From Acanthosoma haemorrhoidale (Eukaryota; Arthropoda; Insecta; Hemiptera; Acanthosomatidae), in the NCBI GenBank assembly GCA_930367205.1, contig OV884011.1, forward strand, positions 113,699,139-113,763,138: a DNA stretch of 64,000 nt, in the 5' to 3' direction. The notes under the pieces were generated by a model that saw only the letters and a program-made list of their open reading frames with translations, was not told the DNA's origin and did not search any database. This document shows, in pieces, positions 33,290 to 45,148 of this stretch. The first letter of the stretch is position 1; each line of letters starts with the position of its first letter. A program made the position numbers and the translations under genes.

Positions 33290-34190
33290 TGCTGTTTGTT
33301 GGAGAATTTTTCAGCATTCCTACAGTGTAGGAAGTAGGCAGTCGTTTCTTTCCCTTCTGGAACGAGAATATTTCGCAGACAGTCTATCCGGCGTTCTCAG
33401 TAATGTTGAGTTTCGCCAATCTATCGCTCATATCGTTGCAAGCCAATTCGGCCTGTCAAAGAAGGTCTCTTGGAGTTCATGCTGCTAATGTACATCGCGA
33501 TGTCGTCAGCGAAAACAGGAGCTGCATGGCTCTTATATCGAGCTCCACCGATTTCAGACCTGTACTTGTTGAAAAACACTGGGAACAGCACGGCTCCTTG
33601 AGGTACTTACTCCACAGGCCTGAGGCAAAGTTTCGGAATGGGTATCACCTACCGGCAACCGCAGCGATCGGATTTTCAGGAAGCTAGGCCAGCATTGTGT
33701 GGAGCTATTAGAGGCCTGATCTAGCATTGAGTCGAAGGCCTGTGTGCAACTAAATCATATCAATGGTTAGGTTTCTGTTGTGGCTCTGGCTAGCTTCTGA
33801 CCGTAGCTTCACAAGGGGATGTTCTGTACTAAGGCTGGAGTGAAATTCAGTCTGCTTTGACGGAATGATGTCGTTGTCCGCGCAGTAGTCTTTGAGATAA
33901 TTCAAATAAGTTTTCTCCAGAATCTAGAGGAGTGGGTAGAGTGACCTCCGATTCTTGCTGGTTTGAGTAGCTGGAACAAGATGGCTCGTATCCACGCGTC
34001 CGGAAAGTAGCGCAGCCTGATACATGAGTTGTACAGGTTGTCGAGGTGTACTATTCCTTTCCTCGGCATTTGCCAGTAGAACCATTTGTACCCCGTCTTG
34101 TCCGGTCTGGTACCCGGTTTCCTGACACCGGCGAAGAATCGCCTTGAGCTGCTTTGGAGACACAAACATGTGGTTTTGTTCCATTTTTAG
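33290..34190 (-). pseudogene. degenerate LINE reverse transcriptase fragment (unit B)
   Basis: On the minus strand, frames at 34184-33902 show SPKQLKAILRR, then TGQDGVQMVLLA (the usual PGPDG block), then YFPDAW and LLKPA. Lower down, 33610-33480 reads VPQGAVLFPVFFNKY and, after about 20 residues, FADDIAMYISS, the RT catalytic box. Several frameshifts separate these blocks. It is a non-LTR RT clearly different from the jockey copy, and older. Confidence 0.85.
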
Positions 34191-35878
34191 CAGATTAGGT
34201 ATTTTAATACTGATTGTCCGAAAATATATTTTTTTGGTTCTAAATTCTTTTGGAAATAGTGTATTTACTATATATTATTTACAAGGGAAGATCGATACCA
34301 TTATAATTGAGTAACAACAAAATTAAAAACATCTAATTTTCGCGTCATATTATTTGAAGGGTCGAACTTTTGAATAGATTTATTAAAATTTTATCATTAA
34401 ATCCCTTTGGAATCGCCCGCAAACTGACTATGATATACATCAAAGCCAAAAGAACAAATTTGTAGACATTTTAAAGTCGTTTTAGAAATTTCAAATATTG
34501 GTCAATCTCGCGAAATTTTCGTTACTCGTCCCACTGTACGGCGCACTTGTCAACCCCGATGGGGGGGGGGGGGGTCAATTACGTAGTGATTTTCCCCTAA
34601 ACACTCATATTACCCTATATACCATAGGGGACACAAGTCCCTTAATTAATATTCGTACGGAAAAGCTTAGTAACACACCAGGATTCACTGTTGCGCATCT
34701 TTGTTATGGGGCTGAATCGGCACTGCTGCGATTCAGACCCACAAATACGCGTATGATTGGAGTACGTCCCTGTAGTGTAATGGGGGTCTACGTGATACAA
34801 GATTTTGAGTCCCATCGAAACGGGATTCACTGAAACAATTTTGGGGATTATAGCATGTCTGGACGTGTTCTGGAGAAGTTTGGCTCAGTCTGGGACAGTT
34901 GTCACAGTGCTATTATCGTCTGCCATTTTTAGCTGTATTTTATATATTTCAATAAATGGACTACTGAAGTTAATTTAAAACTAATTGAAGATCTACGACA
35001 AACAACAAGGATATCACACATATCTACTATAACTAAAGAAACCACGTAAGAAACAAGGTACGGGCATTAAAAAGTTGGAAAAGTTTAGCGTTTCAATAGT
35101 GGAAAATCACATCATGAAAAGCCAGTTCCGGTAGAAAGCATGAAAACTATGACTGAAGAAGTGACAAATAAAGAGATTTTCCAAATTTTTGGGGACTTTG
35201 TTGCGGACCCATTGAGGACGAGCAATAGACCGAATATGGAAATAACGGCAGCAAAAAAATATATTACCGATATTGTATAAAACATGCAAAGAGGGGCTTA
35301 TCAAGCAAATAACTGTTATGATTTAATTTCTCAAACCCTCTGTTCTGAAACAATGAAAAACAATCGTATATATAACTAACTACAAAGGGACGTAAACTTT
35401 CTGTAGTAAAAACTTGTTTGTTAAAATTATGTAATGGTGTTCACTTCATTACTATGCTTTATAACTTAGTAATTTTTTATTTCATTATTGTGTTTGTTTT
35501 TTTGTTGCAAAGCAACTGTCGAGAATAGATTTTCTGCCCATGAATATTTGAAGCCCCATCGTATTGCCAAAAGATCGGATTGATTTGACTCTTTCGTTAG
35601 AAAGTCAAGGTTACAGTAGGCGATATTTCTGGGAGAAAATGGCAATGAGGTTGTGAAGGGATAGGAAAAAGGTACTGAAAAGTGAAAGAAGAAAATAATA
35701 TTGGAGGGGGATTCAATAATATTAAGTTAATACTTAATATATTTATGTATCAGGTATAACATATTCCATAAACAGGACGACTTTCTGTCTCTTTCGCCTC
35801 TATTGTTCCTGGGAACTATATTTCTTTAGCAATTTATTTTTTATTTTCAGGAGGACTAATCCCAGTTAGATTTTGATA
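34191..35878. other. spacer upstream of ANK2, with a G14 run at 34561-34574
   Basis: No gene seen. A run of 14 G residues at 34561-34574 is unusual in such AT-rich DNA and is a likely site of sequencing or assembly error. From about 35117 the sequence realigns with 10871 onward in unit A. The acceptor-like TTATTTTCAG just before ANK2 exon 1 is conserved here (ends at 35850). Confidence 0.6.
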
Positions 35879-38800
35879 ATGTTGGAGGCCTTGCTCTACT
35901 TTATACTGGCTCTGCTGCAACCCACCATTAATGTTAGTATATTATACTTTATAAATATATTGACTAAGCAGAGCAAGAATAATTAAATTCTTGGATAAAA
36001 AAGGTGAAATGGCGATCTCAAATCCAATCTACAGTACTTAATATATTACCCGTGTGACTCGTAGGCTATTGATAGAGAATCCAAGTTCTACCGAAAAGTG
36101 CAATCTCAAAGTTAAAAGAGAAGTATGGGTGGTATCCTTGATGACTGTAAATATACAACTGAGGAGAAATTAGTTCTTGACTCACTGTTTGGTAAATTAT
36201 ATTATTCATTGGTTTTTTGTTTTTTAGAAGTACCTTAGTAGCTTATTTTTTTTCCCATAGCTCTCAAATTTGAAAAATTGAAGAATAAGGGAAAAGTAAC
36301 GAAAATTATTTGGGATTAGTTCCTAACTTTGTCAGGGGTTATTGTAGTAACATCACCGAAATCCTTAATTGGGTGATACAACAAACTCAATTTATAAAAA
36401 CCATTTGTACATCATCCACGTTTCAATTGATTTTTCAATCTTCACACTATGAAAGTTATCCAATAATTATTTATCAGGAAAATGATACCTCCTCGCTTTG
36501 GGCCCCTATTTGCCTCCCTAGGAAACTCCTTCTTTAACTCATCCGCCTGTATGAAATCGGACATTCAATCATACACTAATACATAGATACAATAAGCAGT
36601 GTCAGAAATAGATTGGGATCCTGCCCATCTTTAAATGAAAATCATTTAAGCAAAGTAAATAATATTTTGACTTGGTGGTAGCAGTAGATGTTCCCTGATA
36701 GACTAGGAGCTGGTGACGGATCCATTAAACGGAAGAGCACATAGCTAAGAACTATTTTAAATGTTAGATAATATTCATCTTAATAAATATAAATAATCCG
36801 GTCAGTCACTCGATAGCCATTGCTTTTACATGAAAATTAAAATGAAAAATGAAAAAAATGAAATTTAAAAAGTTGATGCGACGTTCGGTATGTGTTCCTA
36901 TGAGGAATCAGCTTAACGCCATTTGAATATAAACATTTAAATAAATATCATCCATTAAATTGTTTCAGGCATCTGAGGGTTTGGCGATTAACACTCCTGA
37001 AGGGTTGGAACATCTTTTGAATGGTTATGCCGCTCATGAAGAGTTCATGACAAATATTATAAATGTATTTACTAATAAAGTTAAAAATGCGACTGAAAAG
37101 TTACTCACCTATTCCACGACGGATTCAGGTCAATTTCTGTCCAACGTTGATGCTAATGAGTACACCTTTCTGCAACTACTTCACTCCCTTAGTGAAAAAG
37201 ACAGAACTCATTCCAATCTGCTTCTAGAAGTGGCTTCTAAGATAAAATCAAACGAGGATCCTATTTCAAGTCAATGGGTGAGATCGAAGTTCGATTTCCC
37301 GCATAAACGAATGTACCAAGTTGTTGATTCTATAGTACATGGCCACAACAAAGGCTTGAAAGCCATTCCTCAACCGATCATAAATGATATTCTATTAATA
37401 GCGAATAAATCGGAAATGTTAATCGAGTCATGCAAAAATGGAGACACTGAGATTTTTAACTGGCTTTTGAAAACTGATTCTGAAATAAACATTAATCGAC
37501 TATTGCAGCTAGCCTGGAACACCAAAAGCTGGGAAATCGTTAATTCCATTCTCAATACAACTCTAAAAGATATTAGAAATGATATGACTGCTCTTATTAA
37601 TGAAAGGAATGAAACACTTCTTCACTTTGCTGCAAGTATAAACAAACCTGAATCAGTTAAAGCTCTTCTAAAAATAGGGGCAAAAACAAATGTTCTTGAT
37701 TTACATGGATTCACTCCACTCCATAAAGCAGTCGAAAGAAATGACATTAAGACTGCAAAACTGTTACTTCAACAAGGTTCAAATGTAAATCTAGAAACAG
37801 TGTCAGGAGATATGCCATTACATTTTGCGGCAAAAAACGGTAACTTACTTATGACCCGCTTGTTAATTAAGTCAGGCAGTCTTGTTGATAAGAGAAACAA
37901 ATACGGATTAACACCCTTGAAAATAGCGGAAGAAGTTGGCGTTATTGGGCTCATTGAGAAATTGCTCGAAGAAAACAGCACTGTTGTAGCAGACATAGAT
38001 AATCAAGAACTTTCTTTTTTGTTGTCAACAGTTTTTCTTAACAGAAATCAAAATAAATCAGCAAGTAATATAGAGACTCTGATGACGGCTTCACAAATCG
38101 CAGAACTTCTAATCAGCTTTGGAGGAAAACCTACTTTAAGTCCATCTCTCAAATCTAATTTAATGATGATTGCAATAGGCAATGGGAACGAACAACTTTC
38201 AAGAATCGCACTTAATATAGGCGCTGACATGACTTCGATAAACGATAAAGGGGAAGCATTTCTGTTTAATGCAGTTAGAAAAGGTACTACTGACGCAATC
38301 CTGTTTTTATTGCATCAAAATATGAATGTTAATGCGATAAACACTGATGGTAACACTGCGATGCATATAGCTACAGAGAAAGGCGCGGATTTACTCAAGC
38401 TTTTGATCAAACATGGAGCCAATTTAGAAATGAAAAATAATAATAATATGACACCTTTGCTTCAGGCTGCGAAGGCAGGTCATGCTATTGCTATATCTAC
38501 TTTGCTAGAAAATGGTGCAAACATCAATGCTCAGGACTTAGAAGGTCGAACCCCCTTATATTGGAGCTCTTCTGCTGGACATGATGCGATTACCAAACTT
38601 CTACTTGAAAAGGGAGCAAATTGTAGCATTCTAACCAAAAATGGAGAAACAGCCTTACATGCAGCTGCTTCGAGTGGTCATCTAACCATGATTAAACCTT
38701 TACTTAACTGTGGTTTAAGTATTAACGCAATCGATAATGACCATAAAACTCCATTTCATGTAGCGGCTGCTTCTGGCCATCTAAGTATAGTGACAGAACT

Positions 38801-41800
38801 TTTAGACAGAGGAGCTTATATTTATTCAAGAACTAGGGATCCTGGCTGGACTGCGCTACATTTGGTGGCTATTAATGGGAAGGAAACAGTTGTAAAGTAT
38901 TTACTGGACAAAGGTATGGACGCAAACAGCAATGACTATGATGACAAAACCCCGCTATTTGAGGCCTCCTACCGGAACCGTGATAACATTGTGAATCTAC
39001 TTCTTGAAAAAGGTGCAAATGTAAATTTTAGAACCAAAAGAGATGGTTGGGTACCCTTACATACAGCATCAGCAAGAGGGAACATAAAAATAGTTCATGC
39101 TTTACTCGATAAAGGCGCAGATATTAACGTGAAAAATTCTGATTATAAAACTCCACTTTATGAAGCTTCATATTGGGGCCATGAAGATGTGGTTAGATTG
39201 CTTGTTGAAAGGGGAGTGGTCATAAATATTAAGACAAAAGTTGATGGTTGGGCACCTCTTCATACAGCGTCAGCACGTGGACACCTAGCAATTGTGAAAA
39301 TATTGCTTGACCAAGGTGAGGATGTGAATATAAAAAATTATGACAACAGAACACCATTATTTGAAGCATCACAGTGGGGACAAACAGAAGTAGTCAAGAC
39401 CCTCCTCAGTAGAGGTGCCGATTACAAAGCTGAAACAAAGACCGACGGTTGGGTACCTCTCCACACGGCAGCTTCTCAAGGACATCTTCCAGTCTCAGTT
39501 TTGCTATTGGATATTGGGTCTGATGTGAACGTAAATAACTTTGACTACAGAACTCCTCTATTTGAGGCTTCTCACTGGGGGAGAGAAAATGTAGTAAAAC
39601 TTTTACTGGAAAGAGGAGCTGATATCAATTACAAAACGAAAGACGGTTGGTCACCATTACATACATCGGCCGTAAAAGGACATGTAGTAGTAGTAAGCAT
39701 GTTGCTAGATAATGGAGCTACTGTTGACTCAAAGAATAACGATGATAGGACTCCATTGTTTGAGGCATCTCATTGGGGTCGAAATGATCTGGTGAAGATA
39801 CTTATTGACAAAGGGGCTGATGTCAAGTCTAAAACAAAGGACGGCGGATGGCTTCCAATTCACACTGCTTCATCGCAAGGTCATTGGAATGTTGTAAGAA
39901 TTTTATTGGAGAAAGGATCGCCTGTAAACGCAAAAAACAACGACGATAGGACTACATTATTTGAGGCATCTTATTGGGGTCACATTGATGTTGTGAATAT
40001 ACTAATTGACAAAGGAGCTGATGTCAACTCTAAAACAAAGGACGGTGGATGGCTTCCAATACACACTGCTTCAGCGCAAGGTCATGGGAATGTTGTAAGA
40101 ATTTTATTGAAGAAAGGATCGCCTGTAAACGCAAAAAACAACGACGACAGGACTCCATTATTTAAGGCATCTTATTGGGGTCGTGATGATGTTGTGAAGA
40201 TACTAATTGATAAAGGAGCTGATGTCAACTCTAAAACAAAGGACCGTGGATGGCTTCCAATTCACACTGCTTCAGCGAAGCGTCATGGGAATGTTGTAAG
40301 AATTTTATTGGAGAATGGATCGCCTGTAAATGCAAAAAACAACGACGATAGGACTCCATTTTTTGAGGCATCTTATTGGGGTCGCGATGAAGTTGTGAAG
40401 ATACTAATTGACAAAGGAGCTGATGTCAACTCTAAAACAAAGGACGGTGGATGGCTTCCAATTCACACTGCTTCAGCGCAAGGTCATGGGAATGTTGTAA
40501 GAATTTTATTGGAGAACGGATCGCCTGTAAACGCAAAAAACAACGACGATAGGACTCCATTATTTGAGGCATCTTATTGGGGTCACGATGATGTTGTGAA
40601 GATACTAATTGACAAAGGAGCTGATGTCAACTCTAAAACAAAGGACAGTGGATGGCTTCCAATTCACACTGCTTCAGCGCAAGGTCATGGGAATGTTGTA
40701 AGAATTTTATTGGAGAAAGGATCGCCTGTAAACGCAAAAAACAACGACGATAGGACTCCATTATTTGAGGCATCTTATTGGGGACGCGATGATGTTGTGA
40801 AGATACTAATTGACAAAGGAGCTGATGTCAACTCTAAAACAAAGGACGGTGGATGGCTACCAATTCACACTGCTTCAGCGCAAGGTCATGGGAATGTTGT
40901 AAGAATTTTATTGGAGAAAGGAACGCCTGTAAACGCAAAAAACAACGACGATAGGACTCCATTATTTGAGGCATCTTATTGGGGTCGCGATGATGTTGTG
41001 AAGATACTAATTGACAAAGGAGCTGATGTCAACTCTAAAACAAAGGACGGTAGATGGCTTCCAATTCACACTGCTTCAGCGCAAGGACATGGGAATGTTG
41101 TAAGAATTTTATTGGAGAAAGGATCGCCTGTAAACGCAAAAAACAACAACGATAGGACTCCATTATTTGAGGCATCTTATTGGGGTCACGATGGTGTTGT
41201 GAAGGCACTAATTGACAAAGGAGGTGATGTCAAGTCTAAAACAAAGGACGGTGGATGGCTTCCAATTCACACTGCTTCAGCGCAAGGTCATGGGAATGTT
41301 GTAAGAATTTTATTGGAGAACGGATCGCCTGTAAACGCAAAAAACAACGACGATAGGACTCCATTATTTGAGGCATCTTATTGGGGTCACGATGGTGTTG
41401 TGAAGATACTAATTGACAAAGGAGCTGATGTCAACTCTAAAACAAAGGAAGCTGGATGGCTTCCAATTCACACTGCTTCAGCGCAAGGTCATGGGAATGT
41501 TGTAAGAATTTTATTGGAGAAAGGATCGCCTGTAAACGCAAAAAACAACAACGATAGGACTCCATTATTTGAGGCATCTTATTGGGGTCGCGATGATGTT
41601 GTGACGATACTAATTGTCAAAGGAGCTGATGTCAACTCTAAAACAAAGGACGGGGGATGGCTTCCAATTCACACTGCTTCAGCGCAAGGTCATGGGAATG
41701 TTGTAAGAATTTTATTGGAGAAAGGATCGCCTGTAAACGCAAAAAACAACGACGATAGGACTCCATTATTTGAGGCATCTTATTGGGGTAACGATGATGT

Positions 41801-43127
41801 TGTGACGATACTAATTGTCAAAGGAGCTGATGTCAACTCTAAAACAAAGGACGGTGGATGGCTTCCAATTCACACTGCTTCAGCGCAAGGTCATGGGAAT
41901 GTTGTAAGAATTTTATTGGAGAAAGGATCGCCTGTAAACGCAAAAAACAACAACGATAGGACTCCATTATTTGAGGCATCTTATTGGGGTCGCGATGATG
42001 TTGTGAAGATACTAATTGACAAAGGAGCTGATGTCAACGCTAAAACAAAGGACGGTGGATGGCTTCCAATTCACACTGCTTCAGCGCAAGGTCATGGGAA
42101 TGTTGTAAGAATTTTATTGGAGAAAGGATCGTCTGTAAACGCAAAAAACAACAACGATAGGACTCCATTATTTGAGGCATCTTATTGGGGTAACGATGAT
42201 GTTGTGACGATACTAATTGTCAAAGGAGCTGATGTCAACTCTAAAACAAAGGACGGTGGATGGCTTCCAATTCACACTGCTTCAGCGCAAGGTCATGGGA
42301 ATGTTGTAAGAATTTTATTGGAGAACGGATCGCCTGTAAACGCAAAAAACAACGACGATAGGACTCCATTATTTGAGGCATCTTATTGGGGTAACGATGA
42401 TGTTGTGACGATACTAATTGTCAAAGGAGCTGATGTCAACTCTAAAACAAAGGACGGTGGATGGCTTCCAATTCACACTGCTTCAGCGCAAGGTCATGGG
42501 AATGTTGTAAGAATTTTATTGGAGAAAGGATCGCCTGTAAACGCAAAAAACAACAACGATAGGACTCCATTATTTGAGGCATCTTATTGGGGTCGCGATG
42601 ATGTTGTGAAGATACGAATTGACAAGGGAGCTGATGTCAACGCTAAAACAAAGGACGGTGGATGGCTTCCAATTCACACTGCTTCAGCGCAAGGTCATGG
42701 GAATGTTGTAAGAATTTTATTGGAGAAAGGATCGCCTGTAAACGCAAAAAACAACAACGATAGGACTCCATTATTTGAGGCATCTTTTTGGGGTCGCGAT
42801 GATGTTGTGGGAATTCTTCTAGAGAAAGGAGCGGATATTACAACAAGAACAAAAGACGGAGGCTGGACAGCTCTTCACACAGCAGCAGCAAGGGGACATA
42901 CCCCTGTGGTTCGGCAACTGATTGATCAAAGTGCTGACATTAACGCAAAGAACGTTGAAAACAAAACTCCCTTATACGAAGCTGTTTTCTGGGGCAATCT
43001 TGATATATGTAAATATTTAATCCAAAAAGGTGCCGATATGAATGCCACGACTACATCTGGCCAAACACTGAAAGATGTGGCAAAGTCTCGTGGTCACTCT
43101 GAAGTGCTACATTTATTGAGCGCGTGA
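35879..43127 (+). CDS. ANK2: giant ankyrin-repeat protein with predicted signal peptide (two exons)
   Basis: Same structure as ANK1. Exon 1 is 35879-35932 with a leader identical to ANK1; the intron is 35933-36968 (1036 bp, same length as in ANK1); exon 2 is 36969-43127. Predicted length is about 2070 aa with about 54 ankyrin repeats. It is exactly one 67-residue module longer than ANK1, carrying 15 near-identical pairs. Outside the array it differs from ANK1 at scattered residues, e.g. Arg to Thr and Leu to Pro in the N-terminal region. It shares some of these with ANK3, while at other sites ANK1 and ANK3 agree against ANK2. The frame has no stop over 6.1 kb. Function is unknown; protein binding outside the cytosol is the inference. 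Confidence 0.85.
39831..42845 (+). repeat. 15 tandem copies of the 201-bp ankyrin-pair module in ANK2
   Basis: Exactly 15 x 201 bp, same module as in ANK1. The variant order differs from ANK1: the DDVVTILIV type occurs four times (units 9, 10, 12, 13) against once in ANK1 (unit 7). Units 11 and 14 share the rare VNA ending. Units 10-12 and 13-15 look like a duplicated three-unit block (603 bp). Unit 3 is odd, with AKRHGN in place of AQGHGN. Confidence 0.95.
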
Positions 43128-44161
43128 TATATTCTTATAGTTTTTTTTATATACTTTCTTATCTCATTATAACTATGATAATTTTGTAGTTCTGGGTTTT
43201 GTTTTTGAGATTTTTTAATTTTATCAAGGAAATGTGTAAATAGGCTAATGCTGTACAGTCAGTCATCTAAAAACTTCTTGATTTTGTAAAATGTGTTGAC
43301 GCATCTTTGGAATTGGATGAATTGTGATTATGAATCAACTTGGAATTTTAGTATGTATTGTATTTATTGTATTTGTGAATTATCTTGGTGGGTGAATTAT
43401 TTTCATAAGATTTTAATTCAATTTAATTCTCTAGTTTTTAGATAGACTTTAACACATTTTCAACTTTGATTGAACAATTAAACATTCTAACATTTTAATG
43501 CACTCTAATAAACTTTAATTTCCAAATTTTTTTATGTGCCTGATTGATATTATTTTATAATAAATTCTTTCAATTGATTTTAATTTTCAAGCTTTTAAAT
43601 ATCTTTTAAAATATTTTCCACTTTGATTGTACACCATAATAAACTTTAATTTCCAAATTTTACACGTGCCTGATTGCCATTAATTGATAATAGATTTTTC
43701 TATCAATTTTAATTTTATATATGTATTTTTTTTATATTCATCCGATCACCATTATTTCATAATAATAAAGTATAACTTTTTTTTTTTTTTATTTTTATAA
43801 TTATACTCTATGGTATTAAAAACATCCCTGAAGTTATTTTTAAAGTCTTTCCTTCTTTTATTTTCCTGTTATTCCCACTAAACTCGCCAAGAGGAATTTC
43901 ACTAAAATGAGATAAAATTTTAAATTCGAATTTATTCCAATTCAAACTTTTAACAATTGTACTTTTAAATTTATTTATAACTTCTACTGGGTCAGATTTT
44001 TAAAATTTTTGAAACTCTAACTTATTATGATTATCTATTACTTGTCTTATATCACGATCAATCACCGGTTTAGGTTCACTAGAGCTACTCGTCGTTTTCA
44101 TTGTTTTTTGTTCCATTATACTATTTATTTCTTTTTTATGTGTACCTAAATCATTATTAAT
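43128..44161 (+). other. ANK2 3' flank and start of unit C spacer
   Basis: AT-rich, same layout as 18676-19547: 280 bp to the unit boundary, two TAATTTCCAA repeats with AATAAA signals, then the beginning of the broken gag-like region. No independent gene seen. Confidence 0.65.
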
Positions 44162-44506
44162 TCATTTTTGTTCATAATATACGAGTTTATTTTCGGTTTC
44201 GAAGTCATGCTCTTTAAAATCATTTTTCTGATTTCCCAGTTCCGGTTTTAAATCCGTTTTTTCATCAAGTTTTTTGTACATACTACATTTATTTTCCTCA
44301 ATACTACGTTTATTTACGTTAAATAATTCGTCAAAATATCGATTTTGTTCTTTAAATTTTTCTTCAATAAAACGTTCAATACTACGTGTATTATCGCCTT
44401 TTTTTTCCATCATTAACCTAAACATCTTTTCCATCATACTTTCCTCCTTACTCGATTCATTTACGCTTTCTATGGCTGAATTTAACAATACAAATCTTAA
44501 CCACAA
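44162..44506 (-). pseudogene. gag-like ORF, unit C copy, truncated by a nonsense change
   Basis: Homologous to 19548-20054. A TTA-to-TGA change (minus strand) at 44162-44164 stops the frame after about 114 codons; the homologous sequence continues leftward to about 43995. The rest is nearly identical to the B copy. Confidence 0.5.
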
Positions 44507-44625
44507 ATAAAAATTTTAAAACTTTTAGAACTAACCTTTATATCAAATTCTAACAATTTTCCGTGGCACACTTTTATCCAATCAATCCTTCAACCAGATT
44601 TCCTCATTAACATGTCCTTATGTCG

Positions 44626-45148
44626 GGCGCCAAATATTAAAATATTTATTTTTCATGTTTTAATTATATATTTTTTGTATAATTTATATTTTATTCTTAA
44701 TCTTTATATATTTAACTTTTACTTTATCTTAAGGTTCTGTTACTAAAAAATAGGAAACTTCTGGCAAAAGGAATAATTGTTTATTACACATATGTTCATT
44801 AAAGTTAATATACAAATAAATACGTACGTAATAAAAGAATACCATGTACCTTAATTATTAAACGCGCGTTACTGGCCAGTGTTTCTTTGTGTTCTTTGTG
44901 GCGTTCTTCCTTTGTCTGGTGCATAGCGTGGTCCGGATCGTCTTCCTCTGTTATCGCGCCGGGTGAAAGTGAAAAGGGTGCTGGCCTCTTCTGTACCTGG
45001 GATAGCGTTCCTCCTGGTGCTTCCTCGTCTCCTGCCGGGTCAAAGATGAAAGAGACCGAGTCCGTGGCGATCCCGGTCTTTACACCTTTCCGCTGCCTTA
45101 TTGATATTTTAACTGCTACAAAGCCAGTTGTTTCGGATATTATTAACT
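44626..45148 (-). repeat. primer-binding motif and LTR-like block (unit C)
   Basis: TGGCGCC (minus) at 44626-44632 abuts the LTR-like block 44633-45148. The embedded GC-rich minus-strand frame agrees with B in lacking the 4-bp insertion seen in A. About 15 bp near 44843 are missing relative to A and B. Confidence 0.42.

Larger units (their letters stand above)
18956..43407 (+). repeat. tandem unit B (spacer plus ANK2)
   Basis: About 24.5 kb, collinear with units A and C. Private insertions are a mariner (22706-23966) and a jockey composite (25045-29841). A LINE fragment at 33290-34190 lies in a block that is absent from A and rearranged in C. Spacer identity to A and C is high, with mostly single-base changes and small indels. 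Confidence 0.9.
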
